The notes beneath the pieces were generated by a model that saw nothing but the letters and a program-made list of their open reading frames with translations, searched no databases and was not told the DNA's origin. Below are positions 44,139-54,097 of a DNA stretch of 64,000 nt, piece after piece; the stretch's first letter is position 1, and every line of letters begins with the position of its first letter. This stretch comes from Rhizobium leguminosarum bv. trifolii WSM1325. Lineage in GTDB: Bacteria > Pseudomonadota > Alphaproteobacteria > Rhizobiales > Rhizobiaceae. The position numbers and the translations under genes are program-made. The stretch lies in assembly GCA_000023185.1 (NCBI GenBank), contig CP001623.1, positions 310,001 through 374,000 of the forward strand, read 5' to 3'.

Positions 44139-45824
44139 TCAGATCTGTGACGCAGTGAACAATCCGGCAAATTCCGGATCGGCATAATAGCGCAACTTCG
44201 TCGCAACGATCGGCCGCTGGCCGGCGATGAACAGCAGCTCGGTCCTGGCATGCATGTTGCGCACTTCGTCGGGCGTCAGCAGCGGGCGGCCGACATGCTG
44301 CTCGGCAAAGGAGAGGCCGGTCCTTTCCGAATCGAGCGCGCGCGCCGCCGTGTTGAAGACGACCGTCTCCTGGCCAAGCAGATCGGAGACCAGACGGGCG
44401 CTGTCGTGATCATTGACGCCGAACACCTGCAGCACGCCGGCGTTGGATAAAAACGTACCGGCGCGCTGGCCATAGGTGGCGCGCAGCTGATGAATGTCCT
44501 GGATGATCGGCCAGAGCTGCACACCGTAACCTGCCATCAATCCCATGGCCCGTTCGATCGGCGCCAGATGACCAAGGGCGGCGAACTCGTCGAGCAGATA
44601 GAGAACCGGCGGCGCAGATGGATGCGGCGAGGGTGCCGTTCGCGCCATCTCAGTCAGGCTCTGGGCCACCAGCAAACGCAGCCATCGCGAATAGGCCGCA
44701 AGCCTGTCTGGCGGCAAGACCAGAAAGACGGTCGCCTTGTTTGCCTTAAGATCGGAAAACCGGAAATCCGATCGTGACAGCACCTCGGTCATGCGCGGAC
44801 TGTCGAGGAAATGCGTGTGTCGTTGCGCCGCCGACAGCACGCCGCTTGCCTCACGGTCCGACTTGCCAAGATGGCGATTGGCGGCCCGCGCAATCAGGCC
44901 GTTGATCGCACCAGTCCCCTGCATCTCGTCAAGCACGGCACGGAAGGTTTCCGGCGCCAGCGTGAGATAGCGCCGAAGCGTCGACAGATTGCGGCGGTCG
45001 TTTGGTTCGCTGGCAACGATATGCAGCAGCAAACCTGATATCAGTGCCTTGGCTTCCTCGTTCCAATGGGCGTCGCCTGAAAGACCCGGTTCGTCGAACA
45101 CGAGTGCGTCGGCAAGTGTCGTTGCATCCTCGGCGACGTCGACGCTGCCTGGATCAACGCCGTCCATCGGATTGAAGGCTGCCGAAGGCCCGCCGGTGAT
45201 GCCGAACGGATCGAGGATATGAACCGGCCCGAACTTCTCTCGTGCATCACCGGCGATGATCGCATTCTCGCCCTTCGGATCGATGCAGATGATCGAGCGG
45301 TCGGCGGTCAGAAGGTTCGGGATGATGGTGCCGACACCCTTGCCGCTGCGCGTCGGCGCCATGGTGAGCAGGTGAGCTGGTCCGTCATATCGCAGCAAGC
45401 CTCCGGAACCGGGTGCGCGGCCGATCAGCAGGCCACTGCCCGCCTTGGTGAGCGGCGCAATCTCTCTTCGGCCGGCAAAGCGCGCAGACCCATGCGTATC
45501 GTCCATCGCCGATCCGCAATGCGTGATCAAGGGAACCGACAACAATCGTATGAGCAGCGCGACGGCAAAAAGAATGACCACCCAATCGCCGATATGCCAG
45601 ATGACGTCACCCCTGTGGCCGGCGAGCATCACGCGTCTGAGGTAGTCGATCCCGAAGTAGACGGTGAACACGACAAGCAAATAGCCAAATGCACCCATGA
45701 CAACCGACTTGGCATATCGCAGCGGAAACGTGATCAGGGCGACGATCGCCCAGAGCGGATCGCGGGCCGCCATGCGCATCATGTTTGCCAAGGCAATCTT
45801 GATCTTGATGGCATGGATCATCAC
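44139..45824 (-). CDS. traG: Conjugal transfer coupling protein TraG (VirD4-like)
   Basis: A 561-aa type IV coupling protein that links the relaxosome to the secretion channel. Two or three N-terminal membrane helices lie within residues 20-95. The Walker A motif is APTRSGKGVGTIIPNLL near 157, Walker B is VLYLLDEFAALGHL near 410, and the late VirD4 motifs GVNDHDSARLVSDLLG and GRPLLTPDEVRNM are present. Slightly shorter than Ti-plasmid TraG (about 640 aa) but with all core motifs. Its ATG overlaps the stop of the upstream mobC-like gene by four bases. Confidence 0.94.
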   Translation of the reverse strand: MMIHAIKIKIALANMMRMAARDPLWAIVALITFPLRYAKSVVMGAFGYLLVVFTVYFGIDYLRRVMLAGHRGDVIWHIGDWVVILFAVALLIRLLSVPLITHCGSAMDDTHGSARFAGRREIAPLTKAGSGLLIGRAPGSGGLLRYDGPAHLLTMAPTRSGKGVGTIIPNLLTADRSIICIDPKGENAIIAGDAREKFGPVHILDPFGITGGPSAAFNPMDGVDPGSVDVAEDATTLADALVFDEPGLSGDAHWNEEAKALISGLLLHIVASEPNDRRNLSTLRRYLTLAPETFRAVLDEMQGTGAINGLIARAANRHLGKSDREASGVLSAAQRHTHFLDSPRMTEVLSRSDFRFSDLKANKATVFLVLPPDRLAAYSRWLRLLVAQSLTEMARTAPSPHPSAPPVLYLLDEFAALGHLAPIERAMGLMAGYGVQLWPIIQDIHQLRATYGQRAGTFLSNAGVLQVFGVNDHDSARLVSDLLGQETVVFNTAARALDSERTGLSFAEQHVGRPLLTPDEVRNMHARTELLFIAGQRPIVATKLRYYADPEFAGLFTASQI

Positions 45825-46144
45825 ACTGCACTCCCGTTGCCGACATTGCCGATATTGCCGCGCGACGGTTCGTGTAGCTGCGGCTTCAGCAGATCGTCGA
45901 ACAGATCCCGGTCGCCATCGCGGGTGAGGAATTTTGGCAGTTCGGATCTGAGCCAGGCTGCCAGTCCTGCGCCGATCTGCACATCGCGATCATGCTCCAG
46001 CCGATGCAGCACCAGTGCGCCGATCAGCACCTTGCGGCGCGTATCGATGGCGCGCTCCTGCTTGCCGAGACGGATCTGCAATGTCTTTCGCTGCGCTTCC
46101 AGCTGGGCGAGCCGCTCGCCGATGGTTTTGCGTACCACTGTCAT
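45821..46144 (-). CDS. MobC/TraC-like relaxosome accessory protein
   Basis: A 107-aa protein. The N-terminal half is a predicted coiled coil (IGERLAQLEAQRKTLQIRLGKQERAID), followed by a helical segment (LIGALVLHRLEHDR, AAWLRSELPKFLTRDGDRDLFDDLL). This composition and the place next to oriT, divergent from traA, fit the small DNA-binding proteins that help the relaxase at oriT. It overlaps traG by four bases, so both form one unit. I am unsure which of the names traC, traD or mobC applies. Confidence 0.65.
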   Translation of the reverse strand: MTVVRKTIGERLAQLEAQRKTLQIRLGKQERAIDTRRKVLIGALVLHRLEHDRDVQIGAGLAAWLRSELPKFLTRDGDRDLFDDLLKPQLHEPSRGNIGNVGNGSAV

Positions 46145-46352
46145 TGTCTCCCTTCACGTCGATGAGCGATTGAACCCGCGCCATCAGGACAATGACCGCA
46201 CACGATCGCATGCGCAGATGCTGCGACGATGGATGCATGTCGGCTACTCGCAAATCTGCGCGTGGAAGCGACGGGCTGAACGGCTTACGAGGTCATCGGG
46301 AGATTGCCGCGTGCTCCCACCAGTGCCCGAAGGAGCGAAGCGACGAAGGCAC

Positions 46353-46405
46353 AAGGGCGCACTTACGAGTTGCCGGGCAACTCAAAGCGCGGGCCGGCGG
46401 CCCGC
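46353..46405. other. oriT-like region with nic core and two hairpins
   Basis: AAGGGCGCACTTAC (46353-46366) is the reverse complement of the GTAAGTGCGCCCTT nic core of RSF1010/Q-type origins, and resembles the Ti-plasmid oriT. It is followed by GTTGCC-G-GGCAAC (46369-46381) and GCGGGCC-GGC-GGCCCGC (46389-46405). The site lies between divergent mobC-like and traA genes, as expected. Cleavage position is inferred from similarity. Confidence 0.75.
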
Positions 46406-46423
46406 TAACAAAGGGGACAAGCG

Positions 46424-49400
46424 ATGGCGATCTATCATCTCAGCATGAAGCCGATCGCCCGCAGCGGTGGCCGCAGTGCTGTCGCGTCCGCCGCCTATCG
46501 TGCGGCCGAGCGCCTCACCAACGAGCGCGATGGGCTGACCCATGATTTTAGCAACAAAACAGGTGTCGAGCATGCCGAGATCGTCTTGCCGGCTGGTTCT
46601 TCTGCTTACTGGGCGATGAAGCGATCGGCCTTGTGGAATGCCGCCGAGCGTGCCGAGAAGCGCAGCGATGCCCGTATTGCCCGGGAATTCGAAATCGCCC
46701 TGCCGCACGAATTGAGTTCCGACCAGCGACTGGCGCTGACGCGGGCCTTTGCCGAAGATCTCGCCAACCGCTACGGCGCTGCCGTCGACTTCGCGATCCA
46801 TCGGCCAGGTGAGGGAAGCGATATCCGCAACAGCCACGCGCATCTGATGATGACGACGCGTGAGGTGAGGGAAACCGGTCTTGGCGACAAGACGCTGCTC
46901 GAGCGGGAGAACAGATGGCTTCTCGCCAATCACCTGCCGCCATCGCAACTGCAGCTGAAGGATCTCAGACAGGCGTGGGAGCATCTTGCCAACACGCACC
47001 TTGAGAGGGCCGGCCACGATATCCGTATCGACAACCGTTCGCATCTGGAAGCCGGGATCACGATCGAGCCGAGCGAACATGTCGGTGTGCATGCCACTCA
47101 GATCAATCGGCAGGGTGGAATGGTCTCGCGCGTCCGCATCTCACCGCAATCGGCCGATCGCAATGCCGAGACCATTCGCCGGCGGCCCGAAGAGATATTG
47201 AAGCTCATCACCAACGAGAAAAGCGTCTTCAACCGTTATGATATCGCCAGGGCCCTGCATCGCACCATCAACGACGATGCGCAGACCTTCCAGAATGCTT
47301 TTGCCGCGGTCATGGCGTCGAAGGCACTTGTCGAGCTCAGACCCGACAGTTCAAGCCTTCGCGGTCGTGACGGCGAGGCACGCTATTCGACGGTCGAGAT
47401 GGTGGCGATCGAGGGTGCGATGGCAACAGCCACTGTTGCGATGAAGACGCGCCAAAACCACGGTGTGGCGAAGCGCAATGTCGATGCGGCCATCGCCGAT
47501 CAGGACAGATCGATCCAGGCGGGAAATCCTTCACCGGGGCAGGGACTATCGGCGGAACAGCGCCAGGCGATCGAGCATGTCACCGGCGCCTCGCAGATCG
47601 CCGTGGTGATCGGCTTTGCCGGTGCCGGCAAGAGCACGATGCTGGCAGCTGCCCGCCAGGCCTGGGAAGCGCAAGGTTATCGCGTTCATGGCGCGGCATT
47701 GGCCGGCAAGGCCGCGGAAGGCCTGGAGCAATCGTCCGGCATATCGAGCCGCACCTTGGCGTCCTGGGAGTACTCCTGGCAGGCTGATCGGGGTCGGCTG
47801 AATGCTCGTGACGTCTTCGTCATCGACGAGGGCGGCATGGTCGGAAGCCGGCAGCTCGCCCGCTTCGTCGACGAGGTCAGACGGGCCGGCGCCAAGCTCG
47901 TCCTGGTCGGAGATCATGAACAGCTTCAGGCGATCGGAGCGGGCGCGCCGTTTCGGGCGATTGCCGAAGCCGTCGGCCATGCGCAATTGTCGGAAGTGCG
48001 CCGGCAAAGAACCGATTGGCAAAAGCAGGCTTCGATCGACTTCGCATCTCACCGGACTGCCGACGGGCTTGCTGCCTACCAAGCACATGGCAACATCCAG
48101 CTGAAAGCAAACCGCGACGACGTGCTGAAGGCGATCATTGCCGATTACGTCGCTGACCGATCGGCCAATCCCAACGACACGCGCATTGCGATGGCCCATC
48201 GACGCGACGACGTCCGTGCCATCAATGCCGGCATTCGCGCTCGGTTGCAGGAGCGCGGTGAGCTGGCAACGGGCAGCAACCCGTCTGACGATAAAGGTGA
48301 GGAACTCACCTACCAGACCAACAATGGGAAGCGATCCTTCGCACGCGGCGATCGCATCGTCTTCCTGGAGAACGATCGTGATCTCGGCGTCAAGAATGGC
48401 ATGCTGGGCGAGGTGATCGCCGTCCAACCGGACGCAATACAGGTTCGGCTTGACGGCAAGGCGCCGACGCAAGATGGGCAACGCCAGGTGATCATTCCGG
48501 TGAACAGTTACCAGGCCTTTGATCACGGCTACGCGACGACGATCCACAAGACGCAAGGGGCTACCGTCGACCGGAGTTTTGTTCTCGCGTCGACGACGAT
48601 GGACCGGCATCTGACCTACGTGGCGATGACCCGTCATCGCGAGGCGGTACAGCTCTATGCCAGCCTCGATGCGTTCAAGACGGAGCGCGCCCTGACAGAG
48701 GCACTGAGCCGCTCAGGCGTGAAGGAGACGACGCTCGACTATACCCATGACTTTGCCAATCGGCGCGGCATGGAGGATCGCCAAGGGCAGGGCGAGAGCG
48801 AGGTCGCACCTGCGGTAATCACCAAGGAGGCGGAGCGCATCGCGGACACGACGGTTCCCAAGCCAATGCAAGAACCACGGCCGCCGACACCGCTCGCGGC
48901 CCGCACCATCGCCGATGGCGGCTCTTCGCACCAGGATCCCAATGTCGATGAACGTCGCGATGAACGCCGCGTGCTCGTTGCGGCCGTGAAGACCTATGCG
49001 ATGAGCGTCGAAGAGGTTGGGCGGTCAAGGGCAATGCTGGCATTCAAACGAGATTGGGACGCGGCAAAGCAGCTTGCGCCGCAGGTGTTCAACGACGCGC
49101 CAGCGGCCATGGACGTGTTGCGCGGCCGCATCCTGGATGAGAATGCAGATCCGGTTGCGCTCGCCGGACAACTCAGCACTTTGCCCGAGACGATCGGTGC
49201 GCTCGCCGGCAAGACCGGCCTGTTCGGAGACAACGCCGAACGCAAACACGCGCTTTTGCGGATCGATGCGCTGGCCTCGCATGTTCGCCAATCCGCCAAC
49301 ACCTGGCAACGTCGCCTCGCGGCTGAATGCGGCTCCGAACGCTGGAAGCGGGAAAAGCAGGACGTCGTCGAGGTTCTGGGGCCGAGCCGCCGGAGCGAAG

Positions 49401-49720
49401 CGCTGCTGCGCCAGCTCGACGATCTGCCTTATACGGACAAGGCCAAGTTCGTCGAGCGACTGGCCGGGACACCGGAGGGGCGTCAAGCGCTTGCCGAGGC
49501 AAAGGACATCGCTACTGCGATCGAAACGCGCTTCGGTCGCGCCGATCCCTCAGATCTCGCGGATCAGCTGAAGCGCGTGGGACCGGATCGGGATGGTGAT
49601 ATCGAGCGTATCCGCCAGGTTGCTCGCCTTGCCGATCGTAGTCATCGTGCGGAGCTCACCCAGCAGATGGAGTTGAAGCGGTCGCTGAAGCGGGGCAAGT
49701 CCTTGGGGCTTGGGATGTAG
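46424..49720 (+). CDS. traA: Conjugal transfer relaxase/helicase TraA
   Basis: A 1098-aa MOB-Q relaxase fused to a TraI-like helicase. Residues 1 to about 230 hold the nickase: MAIYHLSMKPIARSGGRSAVA, then HAEIVLP, and the metal-binding histidines in NSHAHLMMTTR. The helicase part has Walker A GFAGAGKSTMLAAA near residue 396, Walker B VFVIDEGGMVGSRQL near 465 and the late motif GYATTIHKTQGATVDRSFV near 705. A long C-terminal tail follows. It nicks oriT and leads the strand into the recipient. GGGGA precedes the ATG. Length is normal for rhizobial TraA. Confidence 0.95.
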   Translation: MAIYHLSMKPIARSGGRSAVASAAYRAAERLTNERDGLTHDFSNKTGVEHAEIVLPAGSSAYWAMKRSALWNAAERAEKRSDARIAREFEIALPHELSSDQRLALTRAFAEDLANRYGAAVDFAIHRPGEGSDIRNSHAHLMMTTREVRETGLGDKTLLERENRWLLANHLPPSQLQLKDLRQAWEHLANTHLERAGHDIRIDNRSHLEAGITIEPSEHVGVHATQINRQGGMVSRVRISPQSADRNAETIRRRPEEILKLITNEKSVFNRYDIARALHRTINDDAQTFQNAFAAVMASKALVELRPDSSSLRGRDGEARYSTVEMVAIEGAMATATVAMKTRQNHGVAKRNVDAAIADQDRSIQAGNPSPGQGLSAEQRQAIEHVTGASQIAVVIGFAGAGKSTMLAAARQAWEAQGYRVHGAALAGKAAEGLEQSSGISSRTLASWEYSWQADRGRLNARDVFVIDEGGMVGSRQLARFVDEVRRAGAKLVLVGDHEQLQAIGAGAPFRAIAEAVGHAQLSEVRRQRTDWQKQASIDFASHRTADGLAAYQAHGNIQLKANRDDVLKAIIADYVADRSANPNDTRIAMAHRRDDVRAINAGIRARLQERGELATGSNPSDDKGEELTYQTNNGKRSFARGDRIVFLENDRDLGVKNGMLGEVIAVQPDAIQVRLDGKAPTQDGQRQVIIPVNSYQAFDHGYATTIHKTQGATVDRSFVLASTTMDRHLTYVAMTRHREAVQLYASLDAFKTERALTEALSRSGVKETTLDYTHDFANRRGMEDRQGQGESEVAPAVITKEAERIADTTVPKPMQEPRPPTPLAARTIADGGSSHQDPNVDERRDERRVLVAAVKTYAMSVEEVGRSRAMLAFKRDWDAAKQLAPQVFNDAPAAMDVLRGRILDENADPVALAGQLSTLPETIGALAGKTGLFGDNAERKHALLRIDALASHVRQSANTWQRRLAAECGSERWKREKQDVVEVLGPSRRSEALLRQLDDLPYTDKAKFVERLAGTPEGRQALAEAKDIATAIETRFGRADPSDLADQLKRVGPDRDGDIERIRQVARLADRSHRAELTQQMELKRSLKRGKSLGLGM

Positions 49721-49850
49721 ATGTTTGGGTCGGACAGGGATTTCGAGAAGGCTCAGGCTACCTCTTAGAGAGTCTGGGCGTACATCCTGAGCGTTGGGGA
49801 TTGAGCTTCATCGCTCAAATGCCAGAGCGCTTCGGCTGGCCCACACCGCG
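49721..49850. other. Short spacer after traA
   Basis: No gene. A minus-strand frame of 80 codons (49808-50050) covers this and the following remnant, but it reads as the shadow of the plus-strand fragment. Confidence 0.3.
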
Positions 49851-49970
49851 ACGACCGAGGAATTGCGGGCGATCCCGAAGCCTTGCTTGAATTGGCTGCT
49901 GGAGGAGGTGTCGAGGTCGATCAACATGGTGGCTGCCCGCGGCAATGCAAACCTTATAGCCATCAACTGA
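49851..49970 (+). pseudogene. C-terminal gene scrap, possibly proline dehydrogenase (PutA)
   Basis: The + strand reads TTEELRAIPKPCLNWLLEEV, then SRSINMVAARGNANLIAIN and a stop. The EVS-SIN-AA-GGNA-L pattern resembles the C-terminus of rhizobial bifunctional PutA. It has no upstream coding part and is followed ten bases later by a perfect terminator hairpin, as if a gene end and its terminator were carried here together. The family name is a weak recollection and needs a search. Confidence 0.3.
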
Positions 49971-49979
49971 GTGACAAGA

Positions 49980-50004
49980 CGAGGGCGCAGAAAATGCGCC
50001 CTCG
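49980..50004 (+). terminator. Strong hairpin after the gene scrap
   Basis: CGAGGGCGCA-GAAAA-TGCGCCCTCG: ten perfect pairs and a five-base loop. It is followed by TCCGCA, without a T-run, but its position straight after a coding stop suggests an original transcription terminator. Confidence 0.6.
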
Positions 50005-50192
50005 TCCGCACATGGCATGCGCCGGCGTCAAACTCGACACCATTGATCATTTTTTTAACAGTTGTGACTACTGCGATGGTCTGGCGCGATCGCTGCTACC
50101 GGCGGCCAACATGACATGACCCCCGCCACTGCAAGTCGAGGCGAGGGATCGCGCCGGAAGAAGAGCCAATTTTCCTGGGGTGGGGGCCATCT

Positions 50193-52733
50193 ATGGCGCT
50201 GATTGATCGACTGTTGCAACGCATGCGGATCGTTACGAAGGTTCTGGTCTTCGTGGTGCCGCTGATCGTCCTGATAGCCGGGATCGGCCTGTTCGGCTAT
50301 TTCACTGCCGGTACGCTCAACGGCCAGATGACCCTGACCCGGCAGACGATCGAAACCCTTTCCAGTTTTCAGCAACTGCGATCCTCGCTGACGGCGTTTA
50401 CCGATCTGCCGAGTGCGGCCACGCGCGATCGGTTGATCGTCAGCATTTCGGATCAGGAAAAGGGCGCGGCGACGCTTGATGCGAGGTTGGCCGATCCGGC
50501 GCAGAAGCAGCAGATCTCCGCCGTGCGCGAACTCGGGACCAAGATGCAGGGCGGCGCCGACGCGTTATGGGCGGTGTCACAGGAGCGCGCCAATACCGAA
50601 CAGGCGATCGACGACGAGGTGGCCCGGTTGTTCAAGGAAAGTCAGAGCGCCCGTCAGCAACTCGACGTCCTTCAGGATCAGGCGAACGGAAAAGAGGCCT
50701 TCGTCCGGGCCCTTCTCCTCGATGCCTCGGCCTATAAAGGCCTCGGAGAACGTATTGCGAAATTGCGCAACGCAACCACCCGCGCTGCCACTCCTGTGGA
50801 TCTCGTCAAGGCCCTCGGCAGCCTGCTGCCGCCGCTCGTCAAAGAAGCGGGGGCGAGTGAGGCGCTTGCGTCGGAGAAGGCTCAAACCCAGATCGCCTTG
50901 CTGAAGCCGCCATTGGACAGGCTCGCTGCTATGGCCAACGAAGGCAGCAATCTGTCGCTCGACAGTTACGCTCCCGTCGACCAGGAACTGCAACGCCTCG
51001 AGGAGCAGTTTGCAAAGCTCGCCGCTGCCAATGCGGACACGGCAATCGAGCGTTTTGCCGGCATGGACGCGAGTATATCAAAGCTTCGCTCGATGGTGGC
51101 GATCGTCAATGCCGCTTTCAAATCTATTGACGATCTGCGCTTGCACTTGAGCGAATTGAACAGGCGGGTCGATGCTAAGGCGAGGGATGCTGTTCTTGCC
51201 GACCTCAAGGTACTGCGTGAAAACGCTGCAAAGCTTGTACCCTTGAGCGGGAGGAACGCCGCATTGCAGGATCTTGCCAAGAAAATCGAGCCGTCGCTTG
51301 CTGCAATTGAAAAGCACACGTCGCTTCTGATATCGATCGCCGATCGCTGGCAGGCCAACAAGCAGGCTGCGACAGAGTTGGTGGCGACGGCAAGTCATAC
51401 ACTCGAGCAGTTCGTCAGTGCGGCGCAGGAGAGCGGCAAGGAAATGAGCCAGCGCTCGGCGACGATGTCGCTGTCGGCGATGATTGCGGGCACCGTGCTT
51501 GCGATCATTGGTGGTCTCATGCTGATCGAAACTCTGCGCGGACCGCTGAAGCGGATCACCCAGACGATGATGCGACTGGCCGACGGCGATCTGAACGTCC
51601 CGATCGGCGACGGCAAGCGCGGCGACGAGATCGGCGACATGATCCGGTCCGTCACCGTCTTTCGCGATCATGCGCTTGAGAAGACCAGGCTGGAAGAGCT
51701 TGCCGAAACAAACAGGGGGCGAGACGAACTGGAGCAGACCCGCCGCGCGGCGGAGCAGGCGCGCATCGAGGCCGAACAGAGCGAGGCGCTCACCGCTCTG
51801 TCTGATATGCTCGGCAAACTTGCCGATGGCAACCTCGCAGCCGTGATGAGCGAGGATCTGGCCGCCGATTACGTCGCCATGGCCCGCACCTATAATCACG
51901 CCATCGATGCGCTTCGCCTGACGCTCTCCGAGGTGCGCAACACCACCTACGAAATCGCCGAGGGCAGCACCAACCTTTCTGGCGCCGCCGACGATCTGGC
52001 CCGCCGCACGGAACAGCAGGCAGCGTCCCTCGAGGAGAGTTCGCGGGTGCTGGGCGAACTCACCGCCAGCGTGCGGACGACGGCCGAAAATGCCCGTCAG
52101 ACGTCGCTGTCGGTCGCCGAGGCGCACCGCCAGGCGGAGCACTCCGCGGCCGTTGTCGCCAAGGCCATCGACGCGATGGGCGCCATCAACCGGTCATCCG
52201 AAAAAGTCACCAGCATCATCGGCGTGATCGACGAGATTGCCTTCCAGACCAATCTCCTCGCGCTCAACGCGGGTGTGGAAGCGGCGCGGGCAGGAGAGGC
52301 GGGCAGAGGTTTTGCCGTCGTAGCCCAGGAGGTGCGTGAGCTTGCGCAACGTTGCGCCACGGCTGCCCGCGAGATCAAGGGTCTGATTTCCACCAGCGCA
52401 TCGCAGGTCGGCACAGGCGTCCAACTCGTCGAGGAGACCGGCCAGGCGCTTTCATCCATCATGGAACACTTCACCTCGATCAATGGGCTGGTGCAAGTCA
52501 TCTCGTCTTCGACGACCACGCAATACAAGGGGATCGACGAGGTCAACAATGCCGTTCGTGATGTCGAACACATCACCCAGCACAATGCCGCCATGGTGGA
52601 GGAAAACACCGCGGAGATTCATCGGCTCCGGCATCAGGTGGAAGTGTTGAACGAAAGAATCTCCCACTTTCAGACCACCGATATCCGCAAGGCATCGCCC
52701 GCCGCCCGCCCGCCGATGTCCCTGGTTTCCTGA
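50193..52733 (+). CDS. Methyl-accepting chemotaxis protein, large sensor domain
   Basis: An 846-aa chemoreceptor. Transmembrane helix 1 lies near residues 14-40 ([21 protein letters not shown]), a very long helical periplasmic region spans about 40-425, and helix 2 is near 427-447 ([18 protein letters not shown]). HAMP domains follow (RMTQT-type segment; [22 protein letters not shown]). The signalling hairpin near 680-730 has [32 protein letters not shown]. No terminal pentapeptide. The helical sensor of this size is of the HBM or similar bimodular kind, often a binder of organic acids. It may serve the sugar-acid cluster to its right, but it is not cotranscribed with it. Confidence 0.92.
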   Translation: MALIDRLLQRMRIVTKVLVFVVPLIVLIAGIGLFGYFTAGTLNGQMTLTRQTIETLSSFQQLRSSLTAFTDLPSAATRDRLIVSISDQEKGAATLDARLADPAQKQQISAVRELGTKMQGGADALWAVSQERANTEQAIDDEVARLFKESQSARQQLDVLQDQANGKEAFVRALLLDASAYKGLGERIAKLRNATTRAATPVDLVKALGSLLPPLVKEAGASEALASEKAQTQIALLKPPLDRLAAMANEGSNLSLDSYAPVDQELQRLEEQFAKLAAANADTAIERFAGMDASISKLRSMVAIVNAAFKSIDDLRLHLSELNRRVDAKARDAVLADLKVLRENAAKLVPLSGRNAALQDLAKKIEPSLAAIEKHTSLLISIADRWQANKQAATELVATASHTLEQFVSAAQESGKEMSQRSATMSLSAMIAGTVLAIIGGLMLIETLRGPLKRITQTMMRLADGDLNVPIGDGKRGDEIGDMIRSVTVFRDHALEKTRLEELAETNRGRDELEQTRRAAEQARIEAEQSEALTALSDMLGKLADGNLAAVMSEDLAADYVAMARTYNHAIDALRLTLSEVRNTTYEIAEGSTNLSGAADDLARRTEQQAASLEESSRVLGELTASVRTTAENARQTSLSVAEAHRQAEHSAAVVAKAIDAMGAINRSSEKVTSIIGVIDEIAFQTNLLALNAGVEAARAGEAGRGFAVVAQEVRELAQRCATAAREIKGLISTSASQVGTGVQLVEETGQALSSIMEHFTSINGLVQVISSSTTTQYKGIDEVNNAVRDVEHITQHNAAMVEENTAEIHRLRHQVEVLNERISHFQTTDIRKASPAARPPMSLVS

Positions 52734-52903
52734 CGGGATGTCTCCTGAGCGGGCGCCTTCGGAAATCTCTTCGATGTGCAAGGGAATCGGGGCGCTCGAT
52801 GAGAGCAGGCAGAAGGTGATTGCTCAGGCGTAAGGCGTGGCCTGCCAGTGCAGCGTTCAGCCCGATGGTTCCCTGATCGACCGCGGCGAGAATCGGTTGG
52901 TAT

Positions 52904-53755
52904 TCATGCCGCCGCGTGCCATCCATCGCGGATATGGCGGTAGCCTTCGCGATAGACCGCTTCCGGTGTCTCGGAAAAGTCGCGCCAGACCTTTGTCGCG
53001 GCGGCGAGTTCCTTGAGCGCCCGACCGAAGGCCTCGATTGTCAGCCACCCATCATAGCCGCTCGCGCGTAGCGCCTGGAACGTCTCCGCCCAGGGAATGT
53101 TGCCGCGCCCGGGTACGCCGCGGTCGTTCTCCGAAATGTGGACATGCACGATGCGGTCACTGTTTCGCGTGAACGCGCCAATGGGATCGGCTTCTTCGAT
53201 ATTGCTGTGGAACGTGTCGTACATGGCGCGGATATGCGGATGTCCGACCGCGTCGATATGGGCCGCAAGATCGTCCATCGTGTTGAACAGGTAGCATTCG
53301 AAGCGGTTCAGCGCCTCAAGCCCGATCGTGATGCCATGCTTTGCTGCATGATCGCCGATCGCGCGTTGCGTGGAAACCGAGCGCTTGAGTTCGGCCCCGC
53401 TCGGCCCGCTTCCCGAAAATTTGCCGAGCGTCGAATGCAGCGGGCCGCTCAGCATCGTCGCGCCGAGCGCATCGCTGCAGTCGATGGCCCATTTCATGTA
53501 GTCGATGCCGCGCCTGCGGGTCGCGTTGTCGGCGGCGATCAGGTTCATCTGCGGATCGCCCATGGCGGAAACGGCGGTCCGTTCCAGGCCGATCCGGTCA
53601 AGCATGTCTGCCAGCCGATGGTAGTCGTCGGGTGTGCCCGAAAAGATCGGGATCTCGACACCGTCAAACCCCGTGTCCTTGATATCGCGTAACAGTGCCT
53701 CGTGTTTCCGGCCGACACTTGTCGTCCACAGGAACATGCACATGCCGATCTTCAT
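52904..53755 (-). CDS. Sugar phosphate isomerase/epimerase (tagatose 3-epimerase-like)
   Basis: A 283-aa TIM-barrel enzyme of the xylose-isomerase-like family. Metal and catalytic residues appear in the usual order: Glu of GLEALNRFECYLFN, Asp and His of AMYDTFHSNIEEAD, His of VHVHISENDRG with its Arg, and Glu of WLTIEAFG. This is the pattern of D-tagatose/D-psicose 3-epimerases. It is divergent from a second epimerase gene (54098), and the intervening region carries three GntR-type palindromes. A likely role is epimerising an imported keto-sugar or sugar acid. Confidence 0.88.
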   Translation of the reverse strand: MKIGMCMFLWTTSVGRKHEALLRDIKDTGFDGVEIPIFSGTPDDYHRLADMLDRIGLERTAVSAMGDPQMNLIAADNATRRRGIDYMKWAIDCSDALGATMLSGPLHSTLGKFSGSGPSGAELKRSVSTQRAIGDHAAKHGITIGLEALNRFECYLFNTMDDLAAHIDAVGHPHIRAMYDTFHSNIEEADPIGAFTRNSDRIVHVHISENDRGVPGRGNIPWAETFQALRASGYDGWLTIEAFGRALKELAAATKVWRDFSETPEAVYREGYRHIRDGWHAAA

Positions 53756-53816
53756 CTCCCCTCCACTGGCCTGCGGCCACTCCGAGATGGTTTCAACGTC
53801 CTATCACTTCCAGATC

Positions 53817-53827
53817 TGGTCATACCA
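53817..53827. promoter_or_regulatory. GntR-type operator, site 1
   Basis: TGGTCATACCA within CAGATCTGGTCATACCAAA. It fits the T-GGT-N3-ACC-A core known for FadR-type GntR regulators. It stands 62 bases upstream of the minus-strand epimerase start. Confidence 0.65.
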
Positions 53828-53839
53828 AATCTTGGAATC

Positions 53840-53850
53840 TGGTCAAGCCA
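53840..53850. promoter_or_regulatory. GntR-type operator, site 2 (degenerate)
   Basis: TGGTCAAGCCA within AATCTGGTCAAGCCAGTTT. One position departs from full symmetry. Its centre is 23 bases from that of site 1, about two helical turns, which would allow cooperative binding. Confidence 0.5.
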
Positions 53851-53994
53851 GTTTATTACACGCTTGGGATGCCGGATTCGCGCCTAGGTGAGAAAATCAG
53901 TCTTAAATATCGACCGGCTAACGAAATATCGACCTTTAAGCCCCGCCTTGCAGAGGGTCAAGAATTGAGCTAGAGCTTTCAAATAACGAGAATT

Positions 53995-54005
53995 GGCCAA
54001 ACCAG
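53995..54005. promoter_or_regulatory. GntR-type operator, site 3 (degenerate)
   Basis: TGGCCAAACCA within AATTGGCCAAACCAGATT. It stands 93 bases upstream of the plus-strand epimerase ATG at 54098. Confidence 0.45.
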
Positions 54006-54097
54006 ATTGCCGAGGATGGCGAGAGCGGCCAACGATAACACAACATTTTGCCGCCCGATTGGCGGTGGACCGTGCTGCAACTGTCTGGGAGGACCTC

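Larger units (their letters stand above)
53756..54097. promoter_or_regulatory. Divergent control region of the epimerase genes
   Basis: This 342-base region holds three TGG-N5-CCA palindromes, listed separately, between the two divergent epimerase genes. GGGAGGA sits just before the ATG at 54098. The closely spaced pair on the left (53817 and 53840) is nearest to the minus-strand gene. Confidence 0.6.

Noticed and set aside
47546..48637. 363-codon minus-strand frame inside traA
   Set aside because: A shadow of the high-GC helicase part of traA; no motif or start signal.
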